Part shown: one piece after another, positions 16,881 to 25,604 of the stretch
How positions within the stretch are numbered: the first letter of the stretch is position 1
How the letters are laid out: every line of letters begins with the position of its first letter
From: CAVRXT01 sp963725655
GTDB taxonomy: Bacteria > Acidobacteriota > Terriglobia > Acidiferrales > UBA7541
Direction: 5' to 3'
Assembly: GCA_963725655.1 (NCBI GenBank)
Contig: CAVRYY010000001.1
Location: 1,736,001 to 1,800,000, forward strand
DNA length: 64,000 nucleotides
Made by a program: the position numbers and the translations under genes
Notes under the pieces: model-generated
What the model saw: the letters and a program-made list of their open reading frames with translations, nothing else
Databases searched by the model: none
What the model was told of the DNA's origin: nothing

Positions 16881-17696
16881 TTGACACCGACACTCTCCTA
16901 CCTCGCCTTGGGACTCTACGCCGCGAGCTTCGCTGCGTACGCCGCATTCTTGTATTCCTCCAACCGCTGGATTGGACGTTCGGGCACTCTGTTGCTGTGC
17001 GGCGGGATTCTGCTGCAGTACCTGGCGCTGATGGAGCGATCGCGTTGGGTGCATTCGGTTCCGTACAACGATCTCTTTGGATCGATGTCCCTATTCGCAT
17101 GGCTGCTCGCGGTCACCTACTTGGCCCTGGAAATCTTTCACCGCCAACGAACCGTCGGAGCGTTCGTCACATTGCTGATCCTGGTTTGGGTGGTGGCGGT
17201 AATGATTTTCGCGCCGATGGGGCCGCCGCCTGCGCCGCCCGCTCGCGGACCACTCTTCGACCTGCACGTAACATTAAATACGCTGGCCTATTCGGCGTTC
17301 GCGCTCTCGTTTGCACTCAGCCTGATTTACCTGGCGCAGAACCGCGTGCTCCGCTCGCGAAAACAGACCGCGGTTTTCTGGCGCTTCCCGCCTTTGGATT
17401 TGCTCGAGCGCATGTGCCGCAGCAGCGTGTGGGTGGGATTGGCGTCGCTGTGCGCGGGAGTGGGGATGGGTTTCGTGTGGGAGCGCCGGCTGAGCGGGCA
17501 TTTCGCGCTGGGAGACCCGAAAGTGGTGGTGACCTTGCTGATCCTCGTTCTGTACGTGGCGTACTTGTGGATGGCCACGCGCGCCGCCTGGCGAGGGCCT
17601 CGCGCCGCGCTGGTGTGCGTTTGCAACTTTGTGCTGGTGCTCTTTAGCTACACGTTTGTGAATCTCTATTTTACGCGGTTTCACCGGTTCTACTGA
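16881..17696 (+). CDS. Cytochrome c assembly protein, CcsA/HemX-like membrane protein
   Basis: This roughly 271-residue integral membrane protein has about eight hydrophobic helices and belongs to the CcsA/ResC/HemX group, which handles heme for cytochrome c maturation or influences HemA level. Likely functional segments are NDLFGSMSLFAW and FDLHVTLNTLAY, with a conserved-looking His in each half. The start is uncertain: TTG 16881 has a modest AGGCGG upstream, and GTG 16848 is in frame. The stop TGA overlaps the hemA ATG by one base (17696), and a ccsA/hemX-like gene directly before hemA is a common arrangement in diverse bacteria. Confidence 0.82.
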   Translation: MTPTLSYLALGLYAASFAAYAAFLYSSNRWIGRSGTLLLCGGILLQYLALMERSRWVHSVPYNDLFGSMSLFAWLLAVTYLALEIFHRQRTVGAFVTLLILVWVVAVMIFAPMGPPPAPPARGPLFDLHVTLNTLAYSAFALSFALSLIYLAQNRVLRSRKQTAVFWRFPPLDLLERMCRSSVWVGLASLCAGVGMGFVWERRLSGHFALGDPKVVVTLLILVLYVAYLWMATRAAWRGPRAALVCVCNFVLVLFSYTFVNLYFTRFHRFY

Positions 17697-19066
17697 TGCC
17701 CACGGCGACCACAGAGCAAAAGCTTTCCAGCCGGATGCGGATTGCCATGGTGGGATGCAACCACCGCACCGCGCCGCTGGAGCTGCGCGAACGGGTGGTA
17801 TTCACGCCCGAGCAGGCGCGGCAAGCCGCCGGCGACCTGCGCGCCAACGGAATTCTGCATGAGGCGGTCGTGGTTTCCACCTGCAATCGCAGCGAGCTCT
17901 ACGGCGTATGCGGGCCGGCGCTCGACTCCACCGCCAACGCAATGGAAGTCTTCTTCTACAATTTTCACCACCTCCCCGCGACAGAAGTGAACGGCAAAAT
18001 CTACCGCGAGACGGGCGACGCGGCGGTGCGCCATCTCTTCCGTGTTACTTCCGGGTTGGACTCGATGCTCTTAGGCGAAGCGGAAATCCTGGGCCAGGTG
18101 CGGGACGCGTACACTCGCGCACTCGAAAACGGGTCCACCGGACCGGTGCTCAACCGGCTGTTTCAGGGCGCGCTCGAGGTCGGCAAGCGGGTTCGCTCGG
18201 AAACCGAAGTGGGCGCGCGGCCGATGTCGGTGGCGTTTTCCGGCGTGAAACTGGCCGAACGTGTTTTCGGGAACTTGAAGGATCATCGCGCGCTGATCGT
18301 GGGAGCGGGTGCGGTGGCCGAGCAAGTGGTGGATCATCTGCGCAACCGCGGAATCCGCGGGCTGCGGGTGGTGAATCGCTCGCGGGATCGCGCGGAAGAT
18401 CTGGCGCGGCGTTTTCAGGGCGAATCGGCGGCCTGGGAATCGTTGGAAAGCAGCCTCGAGTATCCGGATATCGTCGTCAGCTCGGTGGGCGAAGCGGGAG
18501 TGGTGCTCACCCGCGCGATGCTGGAGCGGGCGCTGGAGGCGCGCTCCGGGCGCGCCATGTTCGTGATGGATCTGGGAGTGCCGCGCAACGTGGAAGCCGA
18601 TGCCGCCGAGCTCTACAACCTATATCTCTACAACATCGACGACCTGGGCGATATTGTCGAGCAGAACCGCAAAGCCCGCGAGGCCGAAATTCCCCGCGCC
18701 GAAGCGATCATCACCGAGCACATAGGGAAATTTGGCGCGTGGCGCGCGGGTGTGGATTCGGTGGAATTCGTCGAGCAGTTTCGCGCTAAGGTAGAATCGC
18801 GCCGGCGCGAGTTCGTCGAGCAGCGGCTGGAAAAATTGCCGCCGGAAGAGCGCGAAGCGATGACGCGCCTGACCCAGGATTTGCTGGAAACGATTTTCGC
18901 CGAGCCCACCACGCGCCTGAAGAAGATCCGAAACCCCGGCGAGCGGCTGGCGGCCATCGACGCGCTCCGGCGGCTCTTCGCCATGGATGCCCCGGGCGCT
19001 GGCGATGTCCGCGACGAACGTGATGTCCGGGATGCCCAAGACAAACGAGGCGAGGGCCATTCATGA
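17696..19066 (+). CDS. hemA: Glutamyl-tRNA reductase
   Basis: This 456-residue NADPH-dependent enzyme reduces glutamyl-tRNA(Glu) to glutamate-1-semialdehyde, the first committed step of C5 tetrapyrrole synthesis. GCNHRTAPLELRE near residue 20 and the catalytic-Cys motif STCNRSELYG near residue 61 are diagnostic, followed by LFRVTSGLDSMLLGE and the NADPH-binding GAGAVAEQVVDHL. ATG 17696 overlaps the preceding stop; an in-frame ATG at 17735 (MRIAMVG) is an alternative. A charged C-terminal tail (DVRDERDVRDAQDKRGEG) is repetitive and probably disordered. The hemC start overlaps its stop. Confidence 0.95.
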   Translation: MPTATTEQKLSSRMRIAMVGCNHRTAPLELRERVVFTPEQARQAAGDLRANGILHEAVVVSTCNRSELYGVCGPALDSTANAMEVFFYNFHHLPATEVNGKIYRETGDAAVRHLFRVTSGLDSMLLGEAEILGQVRDAYTRALENGSTGPVLNRLFQGALEVGKRVRSETEVGARPMSVAFSGVKLAERVFGNLKDHRALIVGAGAVAEQVVDHLRNRGIRGLRVVNRSRDRAEDLARRFQGESAAWESLESSLEYPDIVVSSVGEAGVVLTRAMLERALEARSGRAMFVMDLGVPRNVEADAAELYNLYLYNIDDLGDIVEQNRKAREAEIPRAEAIITEHIGKFGAWRAGVDSVEFVEQFRAKVESRRREFVEQRLEKLPPEEREAMTRLTQDLLETIFAEPTTRLKKIRNPGERLAAIDALRRLFAMDAPGAGDVRDERDVRDAQDKRGEGHS

Positions 19067-20037
19067 GCGCGCTACGGATTGGATCGCGAGGCAGTGCGCT
19101 GGCACTGTGGCAGGCGAATTTCATTCGCGGCCGGCTGCGTGAAATTTCCGGAATCGAATCCGAAGTCGTGGTGGTTCGCACGTCGGGTGACCGGTTTCCG
19201 CAAGCGGCGATTTCCACCCTCAGCGTGAAGGGCGTCTTCATCAAGGAACTCGAGGATGCCTTGCTCGATCGCAGCGTGGATCTCGCGGTCCACAGCATGA
19301 AAGACGTTCCCACCAAAATTCCGGATGGCCTGGCATTTCCCGCGATCCCTGGCCGGGAAGATCCCAGCGATTGCCTGATTTCCCGCGGCGGCGCGAAATG
19401 GCGCGAGTTGCCGGTGGGCGCGCGAGTAGGGACGGGAAGTCTTCGCCGTCAGGCGCAATTGCGCCGGGTGCGGCCAGACCTGGATATTCGCGAGCTGCGC
19501 GGAAACGTGGATACGCGGCTGAAGAAATTGGATGCCGGGGAATTCGAAGCGATCGTCCTGGCGAAAGCCGGACTCGATCGCTTGGGCCTGAGCCAGCGCA
19601 TCACCGAAGTGTTTTCTCCGGAAACGATGCTGCCCGCGGTGGGGCAAGGTGCGCTGGGAATTGAGTGCCGCGGCGACGACCAGGCAACGCGTACGCTGCT
19701 GGAAAAATTGGATCACGCCGAAACCCGCGCCGCGGTCACCGCTGAGCGCGCCTTGCTGGCCGAACTCGAAGGTGGCTGCCAGGTACCGCTCGGCGCGCAC
19801 GCCCGCGTTGCAAACGGACGGCTGATGCTGGATGCTGTGGTGCTGGCTCTGGACGGCACGGATGCGCTTCGTCGCGCCGCGTCCGGCGAACCAAGCCAGG
19901 CGGAAGAAATCGGCCGCCGCCTCGGCAGGGAACTGATCGCAGCGGGCGCGGATCGAATCTTGGAAATGGCGGGAAGAACGCTTTCCACGCGGGAAGCCGG
20001 CCAGAATCCGGAGAACAAAGCATGGGATCGGGCCTAA
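19063..20037 (+). CDS. hemC: Porphobilinogen deaminase (hydroxymethylbilane synthase)
   Basis: This 324-residue enzyme polymerises four porphobilinogens to hydroxymethylbilane. The N-terminal LRIGSRGSALALWQA, the substrate-binding DLAVHSMKDVPT and the cofactor-attachment Cys in ELEGGCQVPLGAHA near residue 240 are all present. It overlaps hemA by four bases (ATGA) and is one base from hemD, so the message is continuous. No anomalies are seen. Confidence 0.96.
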   Translation: MSALRIGSRGSALALWQANFIRGRLREISGIESEVVVVRTSGDRFPQAAISTLSVKGVFIKELEDALLDRSVDLAVHSMKDVPTKIPDGLAFPAIPGREDPSDCLISRGGAKWRELPVGARVGTGSLRRQAQLRRVRPDLDIRELRGNVDTRLKKLDAGEFEAIVLAKAGLDRLGLSQRITEVFSPETMLPAVGQGALGIECRGDDQATRTLLEKLDHAETRAAVTAERALLAELEGGCQVPLGAHARVANGRLMLDAVVLALDGTDALRRAASGEPSQAEEIGRRLGRELIAAGADRILEMAGRTLSTREAGQNPENKAWDRA

Positions 20038-20038
20038 A

Positions 20039-20833
20039 GTGACGCTCAAAGGAAAACGCATCGTGGTAACTCGGGCGCCGGAACAATCGCGCGAGTTGAT
20101 CGCGCAGTTGGAAGAGCTGGGCGCTGAAGTGGTTTCCATTCCGCTGGTGAGTTTTCACTCGGTGGAGGATCCCACGGAATTCGATCATGCGATTCGGTCC
20201 ATCTCGAATTATGACTGGCTGCTTTTCACCAGCCAGAACGCGGTGCGCTTTTTCTGCGAACGTTGCTGGGAGCTTGGGTTTTCCTGCAGCGAACTGCAGA
20301 CTCCGCGGCCGCTGATCGCGGTAGCCGGTCCCACCACCGCGGCGATGGCCCGGGAGCGCGGATTCCGCGCCGATCACGTGGCCCGGCACTCGCAGGGAAC
20401 TGCGCTGGCCAAGGAGCTTTGGGGTGCGGTCACCGGGCGAAAGGTGCTGCTGCCCCGGAGCGACCGCGCGGCCAGAGATTTGCCGGACGCGCTGCGCGAA
20501 GGCGGAGCGGAAGTGACCGAACTGCTGGCCTACCGGACGCTGATGCCGGAGGCGGCGGCGCAGGGAGCCATTCGCGAAGTGTCGGACGGCGACGTGGACG
20601 TCGTTTCGTTCGCGAGTCCATCGGCATTCGATAATTTCTCCGACGCGCTGGGCCGCGTCCGCCTGAAGGAAGTGGCGAAACGCACGAAATTTGCGGCGAT
20701 CGGGCCGACCACCGCGGCCGCCATTCGCGCGGCGGGGTTCGAAGTGGCTATCGAAGCGGACGAGGCCAGTTCCCGGGGCTTGGTGAGAGCCCTCGAAGAT
20801 TATTATTTGCGCTCCCCGGAAAATCCCACATGA
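20039..20833 (+). CDS. hemD: Uroporphyrinogen-III synthase
   Basis: This 264-residue protein cyclises hydroxymethylbilane to uroporphyrinogen III with inversion of ring D. HemD sequences are poorly conserved; recognisable parts are KRIVVTRAPEQSRELIAQLEEL (shown here as KRIVVTRAPEQ and ELIAQLEELGAEV), DWLLFTSQNAVRFF near residue 59 and VSFASPSAFDNF near residue 184. The start is GTG 20039, one base after the hemC stop, and the stop overlaps the hemB ATG (20830). Its product feeds both hemE and the siroheme gene cobA in this window. Confidence 0.9.
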   Translation: MTLKGKRIVVTRAPEQSRELIAQLEELGAEVVSIPLVSFHSVEDPTEFDHAIRSISNYDWLLFTSQNAVRFFCERCWELGFSCSELQTPRPLIAVAGPTTAAMARERGFRADHVARHSQGTALAKELWGAVTGRKVLLPRSDRAARDLPDALREGGAEVTELLAYRTLMPEAAAQGAIREVSDGDVDVVSFASPSAFDNFSDALGRVRLKEVAKRTKFAAIGPTTAAAIRAAGFEVAIEADEASSRGLVRALEDYYLRSPENPT

Positions 20834-21804
20834 GCTTTCCTTCTCACCGGCCCCGGCGCCTGCGGCGTACCGCGGCCCTCCGGAATATGGTTCGCGAGAC
20901 GCGCCTCGGAATCGAGGGCTTCATCTATCCGATGTTCGTGTGTCCCGGCGCCAAGGTGCGCCGCGAAGTGAGTTCGATGCCGGGAATTTTCCAGCAGTCG
21001 GTGGACCATGCGGTGGAGGAGTGCCGCGAGGTAGCCGGGCTGGGAATTCCGGCGATCATATTGTTCGGGCTTCCCGAGAAAAAGGATGCGGCCGGCTCGG
21101 AAGCGTATTCCCCGGATGGCGCGGTGCAGCTCGCCATTGCCGCGATTCGCAAAGCGGTTCCGGGGATGGTGATCATCAGCGACGTCTGCTTGTGCGAATA
21201 CACCAGCCACGGGCACTGCGGAGTGGTCGAGGGCGAAGAAATTCTGAACGACCCGACGCTCGATTTGCTGGCGCGAGCGGCGGTGTCCCACGCAGATGCC
21301 GGCGCGGACATTGTCGCGCCGTCGGACATGATGGATGGCCGGGTAGCGGCGATACGCCGGGCGCTGGATGCCGGCGGCCACGCGGACATCGCGATACTTT
21401 CCTATGCGGCGAAATACTGTTCGGGATTTTACGGTCCGTTCCGCGAGGCCGCGGATTCCGCGCCGCAGTTCGGCGACCGCCGGAGCTACCAGATGGACCC
21501 GGGGAACGCCCGGGAAGCGCTGCGGGAAGTGGCCCAGGACATCGAAGAAGGCGCGGACATGGTGATCGTCAAGCCGGCGCTGCCGTATCTGGATATCGTG
21601 CAGCGAGTGCGCGCGGAGTTCGACGTTCCGGTGGGCGCGTATAACGTGAGCGGAGAATATTCGATGGTCAAGGCCGCGGCGCGCAACGGCTGGATCGATG
21701 AGCAAAGAGTGGTACTCGAAATTTTGACCGGGATTCAGCGCGCCGGCGCCGATCTGATCCTTACTTACCACGCCAAGGATGTCGCGCGGTGGCTCAAACC
21801 TTGA
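20830..21804 (+). CDS. hemB: Delta-aminolevulinic acid dehydratase (porphobilinogen synthase)
   Basis: This 324-residue enzyme condenses two 5-aminolevulinates to porphobilinogen. The metal-binding stretch DVCLCEYTSHGHCG near residue 119 carries three cysteines, which indicates the Zn2+-dependent type. The active-site lysines sit in YAAKYCSGFYGPFREA and MVIVKPALPYLD. The start overlaps the hemD stop (ATGA). Its placement after hemA-hemC-hemD forms the classical hemACDB order. Confidence 0.96.
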   Translation: MSFPSHRPRRLRRTAALRNMVRETRLGIEGFIYPMFVCPGAKVRREVSSMPGIFQQSVDHAVEECREVAGLGIPAIILFGLPEKKDAAGSEAYSPDGAVQLAIAAIRKAVPGMVIISDVCLCEYTSHGHCGVVEGEEILNDPTLDLLARAAVSHADAGADIVAPSDMMDGRVAAIRRALDAGGHADIAILSYAAKYCSGFYGPFREAADSAPQFGDRRSYQMDPGNAREALREVAQDIEEGADMVIVKPALPYLDIVQRVRAEFDVPVGAYNVSGEYSMVKAAARNGWIDEQRVVLEILTGIQRAGADLILTYHAKDVARWLKP

Positions 21805-21825
21805 TATCTCCCAGGAGTTCAGCGC

Positions 21826-23157
21826 ATGAGTGACGCCGCCACACGCGGGCCCGCGCCCGGCGCGCGAGCCGATTCGCGGCCGCGTTCGAAGGAGATCTTC
21901 GAGCGTGGTTGCCGGGTGCTGGTGGGTGGCGTCAATAGTCCGGTCCGCGCGTTCGGCAGCGTCGGCGGACATCCATTGGTCATCGATCACGCAAAGGGCG
22001 CGCGCATTTTCGACGTGGACGCGCACGAGTACATCGACTACGTCTGCTCGTGGGGCGCGCTGATCCTGGGCCACGCCGATGCCGGCGTGACCGCGGCGGT
22101 GCAAGATCAGGCCTCCCGCGGCGCCAGTTATGGAATGATTTCGCCGCTGGAAATCGAGCTTGGAGAAAAGATCGCGCAAGCTGTGCCGTCGGTGGAGAAA
22201 GTGCGCTTCGTCAGCTCCGGCACCGAAGCGACGATGTCCGCGGTGCGCCTGGCGCGGGCGTTCACCCAGCGCGATGCGATTGTGAAATTTGCCGGCTGCT
22301 ACCACGGGCATTCCGACAGCTTTCTTTCCGAAGCGGGCTCGGGCCTGGCTACGCTGGGGATCGCGTCGTCTCCCGGCGTGCCGGAGAGCTTTGCAAGCCT
22401 CACGCTGAATGTCCCGTACAACGATTTAGCCGCGGTGGAGAAAGTCTTTCAGACGCACGCCGGCAAAATTGCGGCGGTGATCGTCGAACCGGTGGCCGCG
22501 AACATGGGTGTGGTCGCGCCCGCTCCGGGTTTTCTGGAAGGATTGAGGGAAATCACGCGGTGCGATGGCGCGCTTTTGATTTTCGACGAAGTGATTACCG
22601 GATTCCGTCTGGCCTACGGCGGCGCGCAAAGCGTTTACCGCATCGATCCCGACCTGACCACCATGGGCAAGATCATCGGGGGCGGTCTGCCGGTGGCGGC
22701 TTACGGAGGCAAGCGCGCGATCATGGATCGCATGGCGCCGCTCGGCCCGGTCTATCAGGCCGGGACGCTTTCCGGAAATCCACTGGCCATGCGCGCCGGT
22801 TTGGCGGTGTTGCCGCATCTGGAAAAACCCGGATTCTACGAGGACCTGAACCGCAAGGCGCAGCGCCTCGCGGATGGTTTTCGAGCGGCGCTGGCCGCAG
22901 CCGGGGTGGCGGGACGCGTAAATGTCTCGGGATCTTTACTGACGATGTTTTTCGGAGATGCGGACATCCGTAACTACGCGGATGCGAAGAACTCGCACAC
23001 CCAGCTCTACCCGAAATTCTTCCATGGCATGCTGGACCGCGGAATTTTTCTCGCCCCGTCGCAGTTTGAGGCGCTGTTTATTTCCGCAGCGCACACCGAT
23101 GCGGATATCGATCGCACCATCGCGGCGGCGCAGGAATCGTTGCAACTCCTCCAATGA
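21826..23157 (+). CDS. hemL: Glutamate-1-semialdehyde 2,1-aminomutase
   Basis: This 443-residue PLP enzyme converts glutamate-1-semialdehyde to 5-aminolevulinate. The PLP-binding Lys is in TTMGKIIGGGLPVAAYGG, and the family motifs NSPVRAFGSVGG and VRFVSSGTEATMSAVRLAR are present. ATG 21826 is preceded by CCAGGAG-like sequence. It follows hemB by 21 bases and ends the heme operon. Compare the HemL-like aminotransferase at 40469-41839, which lacks the rest of this context. Confidence 0.95.
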   Translation: MSDAATRGPAPGARADSRPRSKEIFERGCRVLVGGVNSPVRAFGSVGGHPLVIDHAKGARIFDVDAHEYIDYVCSWGALILGHADAGVTAAVQDQASRGASYGMISPLEIELGEKIAQAVPSVEKVRFVSSGTEATMSAVRLARAFTQRDAIVKFAGCYHGHSDSFLSEAGSGLATLGIASSPGVPESFASLTLNVPYNDLAAVEKVFQTHAGKIAAVIVEPVAANMGVVAPAPGFLEGLREITRCDGALLIFDEVITGFRLAYGGAQSVYRIDPDLTTMGKIIGGGLPVAAYGGKRAIMDRMAPLGPVYQAGTLSGNPLAMRAGLAVLPHLEKPGFYEDLNRKAQRLADGFRAALAAAGVAGRVNVSGSLLTMFFGDADIRNYADAKNSHTQLYPKFFHGMLDRGIFLAPSQFEALFISAAHTDADIDRTIAAAQESLQLLQ

Positions 23158-23474
23158 CTTGCCCTCTGTTTTATCTGCTGGTTTAAGACTTCCTTGTGGG
23201 AAAGCTTCACTTGTTGAAATCCCGGGGCGCACCGCCAACCTTGGGATTACTGTCCGTGACGAGTCGCGGTGCTACGCCCCGCCCAGACCGTGGTTTGAGT
23301 TGATTTTGCGGGTCCCGACCGGACAAAAAGTGTCGTCAATAGTACTCGCTGAATTCCGATCCCGCGCCTCCGCATAAGCCCTGTACTGTCAATGCGGTAC
23401 CGGCCATTAGTACTATAAAATTTTGAGTCCGCCGCTTCATTGTTGGCCTGTAGCACCCATGACAAAGTGGGGGC
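23158..23474. other. 317-bp intergenic region after hemL
   Basis: No gene is supported. A TATAAA box at 23414-23419 could be the -10 of the following secreted protein, but its -35 is poor. TAGTACT occurs twice (23340-23346 and around 23409). No terminator with a T tract was recognised after hemL. Confidence 0.35.
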
Positions 23475-24005
23475 GTGACGAGCTTACTCGCGGCGACGGT
23501 TCTTCTCTTCCAGGTTTCGGCGGTACTGCCCGATGCGCCCAAACCGGTGGAACCCCGAGCGAACGTGAGCACGTCGGTTGACGCGCAACCGTATATCGCG
23601 CCGGCGCCGAGCGAAGACTCCCTGGCAGGAATCACCTCCGCTCCCACCAGCGCACTCCTTGGGCGTGCGTCAACCATTTCCGTGCCGGAGCGCGCGACAT
23701 CTTCCCGGCGACAGTGGCTGGCGCTTTGCCTGGCCGCCCACGCTACCGCAACATTCGATGCCTGGACCACTCGCCGCGCGCTGGAAGCAGGAAACCGTGA
23801 GAGCAATCCCACGCTTCGTCCGTTTGCTGGATCGCCCGCGATCTACGGAGCGATTCAGGTGAGTCCGCTCATTCTGGATTGGGTAGGGCACCGGATGCAG
23901 CGCAGCCAATTTGGCGTAGTGCGCAAGTTCTGGTGGCTCCCGCAATCGGTGTCGGCAGGTGGGTCGCTCAGCGCCGGCGTCTACAATCGTTCGATCACCC
24001 GTTAG
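23475..24005 (+). CDS. Hypothetical secreted protein of unknown function
   Basis: This 176-residue protein starts at GTG 23475 (MTSLLAATVLLFQVSAVLP), with a short hydrophobic N-terminus that may be a signal peptide or anchor. A Pro/Ala/Ser-rich linker follows, to about residue 80. The C-terminal part has a conserved-looking run: FDAWTTRRALEAGNRESNP, FAGSPAIYGAIQVSPLILDW and VRKFWWLPQS, with two weak hydrophobic helices. Such small membrane-associated proteins recur in Acidobacteria as unnamed families; no function is proposed. It is monocistronic, between hemL and the MFS gene. Confidence 0.65.
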   Translation: MTSLLAATVLLFQVSAVLPDAPKPVEPRANVSTSVDAQPYIAPAPSEDSLAGITSAPTSALLGRASTISVPERATSSRRQWLALCLAAHATATFDAWTTRRALEAGNRESNPTLRPFAGSPAIYGAIQVSPLILDWVGHRMQRSQFGVVRKFWWLPQSVSAGGSLSAGVYNRSITR

Positions 24006-24204
24006 GAGCAGCACCCACCGTTTTTCTACCTCCGTGACAAGCCTGTGTTTCTCTCGATTGCATCTTCTCTGCGGTGAATACGACAGAATCCGAAGCGGGC
24101 AGGAACCGCGTGTAAACAGATCGTTGCGTGGGGAAGGGACTTAAGTATTATGGCTGATGCCAAACACCGTACGTGTACGCGCATGCGTATTCTAGGAAAG
24201 AACG

Positions 24205-25512
24205 TTGACACCGTTGCGGCCTCCACGCACGCCTTCCGCTCTATCTCAATCGACGCCCACAACGAAGCTTCCGCCGGCCTCCTGGATTGTTCTCGCTCTT
24301 TTAGGCATTTCCGTTTTTCTCAGTTATGTGGATCGCGGGAATCTCTCGATCGCCGCCCCCCTGCTCAAAGATGAACTCCACCTTTCGGCATCACAACTCG
24401 GAATCCTGCTTTCCGCATTCTTCTGGACCTACACACTCTGCCAGGTTCCCGCCGGCTGGCTGATCGATCGGTTCGACGTCACCTGGATTCTAGCCATCGG
24501 TTTTTTCCTGTGGTCGGCGGCCACCACGATCACTGGATTTCTCCACGGCTTCGCGGCCTTGCTGACGATTCGCATGGTCCTGGGGGTCGGCGAGGCGGTG
24601 GCGTACCCATCGTATTCGAAGATTCTGGCGCGCCATTTTCCCGAGCAAAGCCGTGGCATCGCCAACGCCATACTGGCCAGCGGCCAAGCCTGTGGACCCG
24701 CTTTTGCCATTTTCGCCGGCGGCATGGTGATCGGTAGATTCGGGTGGCGGCCGTTCTTTATGGTCCTGGGGCTGGCGAGTTTGCTGTGGCTGCTGCCGTG
24801 GTTTCGCTGGAGGCCCCACGAGCGATCGCCCCGCGTGACGAAAACGGAACGCCCGTTTACCGCGATCCTGGAAGTCGTAAAACAGCGGTCGGCATGGGGC
24901 ACCTGCATCGGGCTTTTCAGCTACGACTATTACGTGTACCTGATTCTTACCTGGCTGCCATTCTACCTGGTGCACGAGCGCCAGTTTTCGCTGGGCGCGA
25001 CCGCCAAAATCGGCGGCAGCGCGTTCTTGCTGATGGGGGCCTGTGCCATGGTTTCGGGTAAGCTTTCCGACGCTTGGGTATCTTCCGGAGCGACCCCGAC
25101 CCTGGCTCGCAAGACGTTTCTCTGTGCCGGCCTTACCTCCGCGGGAATTCTCCTGGTGCTCGCTACTCTCGTTCCCGGCAAGCTCTCAGTGGGATTGCTG
25201 CTAGCTGCGGTCGCGACGCTGGGAACGTCCAGCCCGCACCACTTCGCGGTGACGCAGACCATGGCTGGACCGCAAATGGCCGGAACATGGGCCGGTCTGC
25301 AGAATTTCGTAGGGAATCTGGCCGGCATAGTAGCCCCGCCGATAACCGGCTTCGTTATCGACCGTACCGGGCACTTCCTATGGGCCTGCGTAATAACCGC
25401 AGCGGTTGGTTTGCTCGGTACTCTTTCCTGGCTGCTGATCGTCGAAGAGGTCCGCCCAGTGGTGTGGCCTCATCTGCGTCCATCGGAGCGCAGCGGGGTC
25501 CTCACGCCTTAG
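24205..25512 (+). CDS. MFS transporter, anion:cation symporter (ACS)-like
   Basis: This 435-residue carrier has twelve predicted helices. The N-terminal SYVDRGNLSIAAPLL and the loop GWLIDRFDVTWIL match the ACS (hexuronate/glucarate/organic-anion) branch of the major facilitator superfamily. The second-half signature GKLSDAWVSSG is also present. The only sensible start is TTG 24205 with AGGAAAG four bases upstream. It lies 92 bases before the SpdH-like flavoprotein gene on the same strand and may supply a related substrate, but the substrate cannot be read from the sequence. Confidence 0.82.
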   Translation: MTPLRPPRTPSALSQSTPTTKLPPASWIVLALLGISVFLSYVDRGNLSIAAPLLKDELHLSASQLGILLSAFFWTYTLCQVPAGWLIDRFDVTWILAIGFFLWSAATTITGFLHGFAALLTIRMVLGVGEAVAYPSYSKILARHFPEQSRGIANAILASGQACGPAFAIFAGGMVIGRFGWRPFFMVLGLASLLWLLPWFRWRPHERSPRVTKTERPFTAILEVVKQRSAWGTCIGLFSYDYYVYLILTWLPFYLVHERQFSLGATAKIGGSAFLLMGACAMVSGKLSDAWVSSGATPTLARKTFLCAGLTSAGILLVLATLVPGKLSVGLLLAAVATLGTSSPHHFAVTQTMAGPQMAGTWAGLQNFVGNLAGIVAPPITGFVIDRTGHFLWACVITAAVGLLGTLSWLLIVEEVRPVVWPHLRPSERSGVLTP

Positions 25513-25604
25513 GTACAAACAGAGTCCGCAACTCCACCCTTTGGCAACCCATATCAAAGCGCCATTCGGCCCTATGTTAGAATCCCGCCGTTAGCGAGGG
25601 CCAC

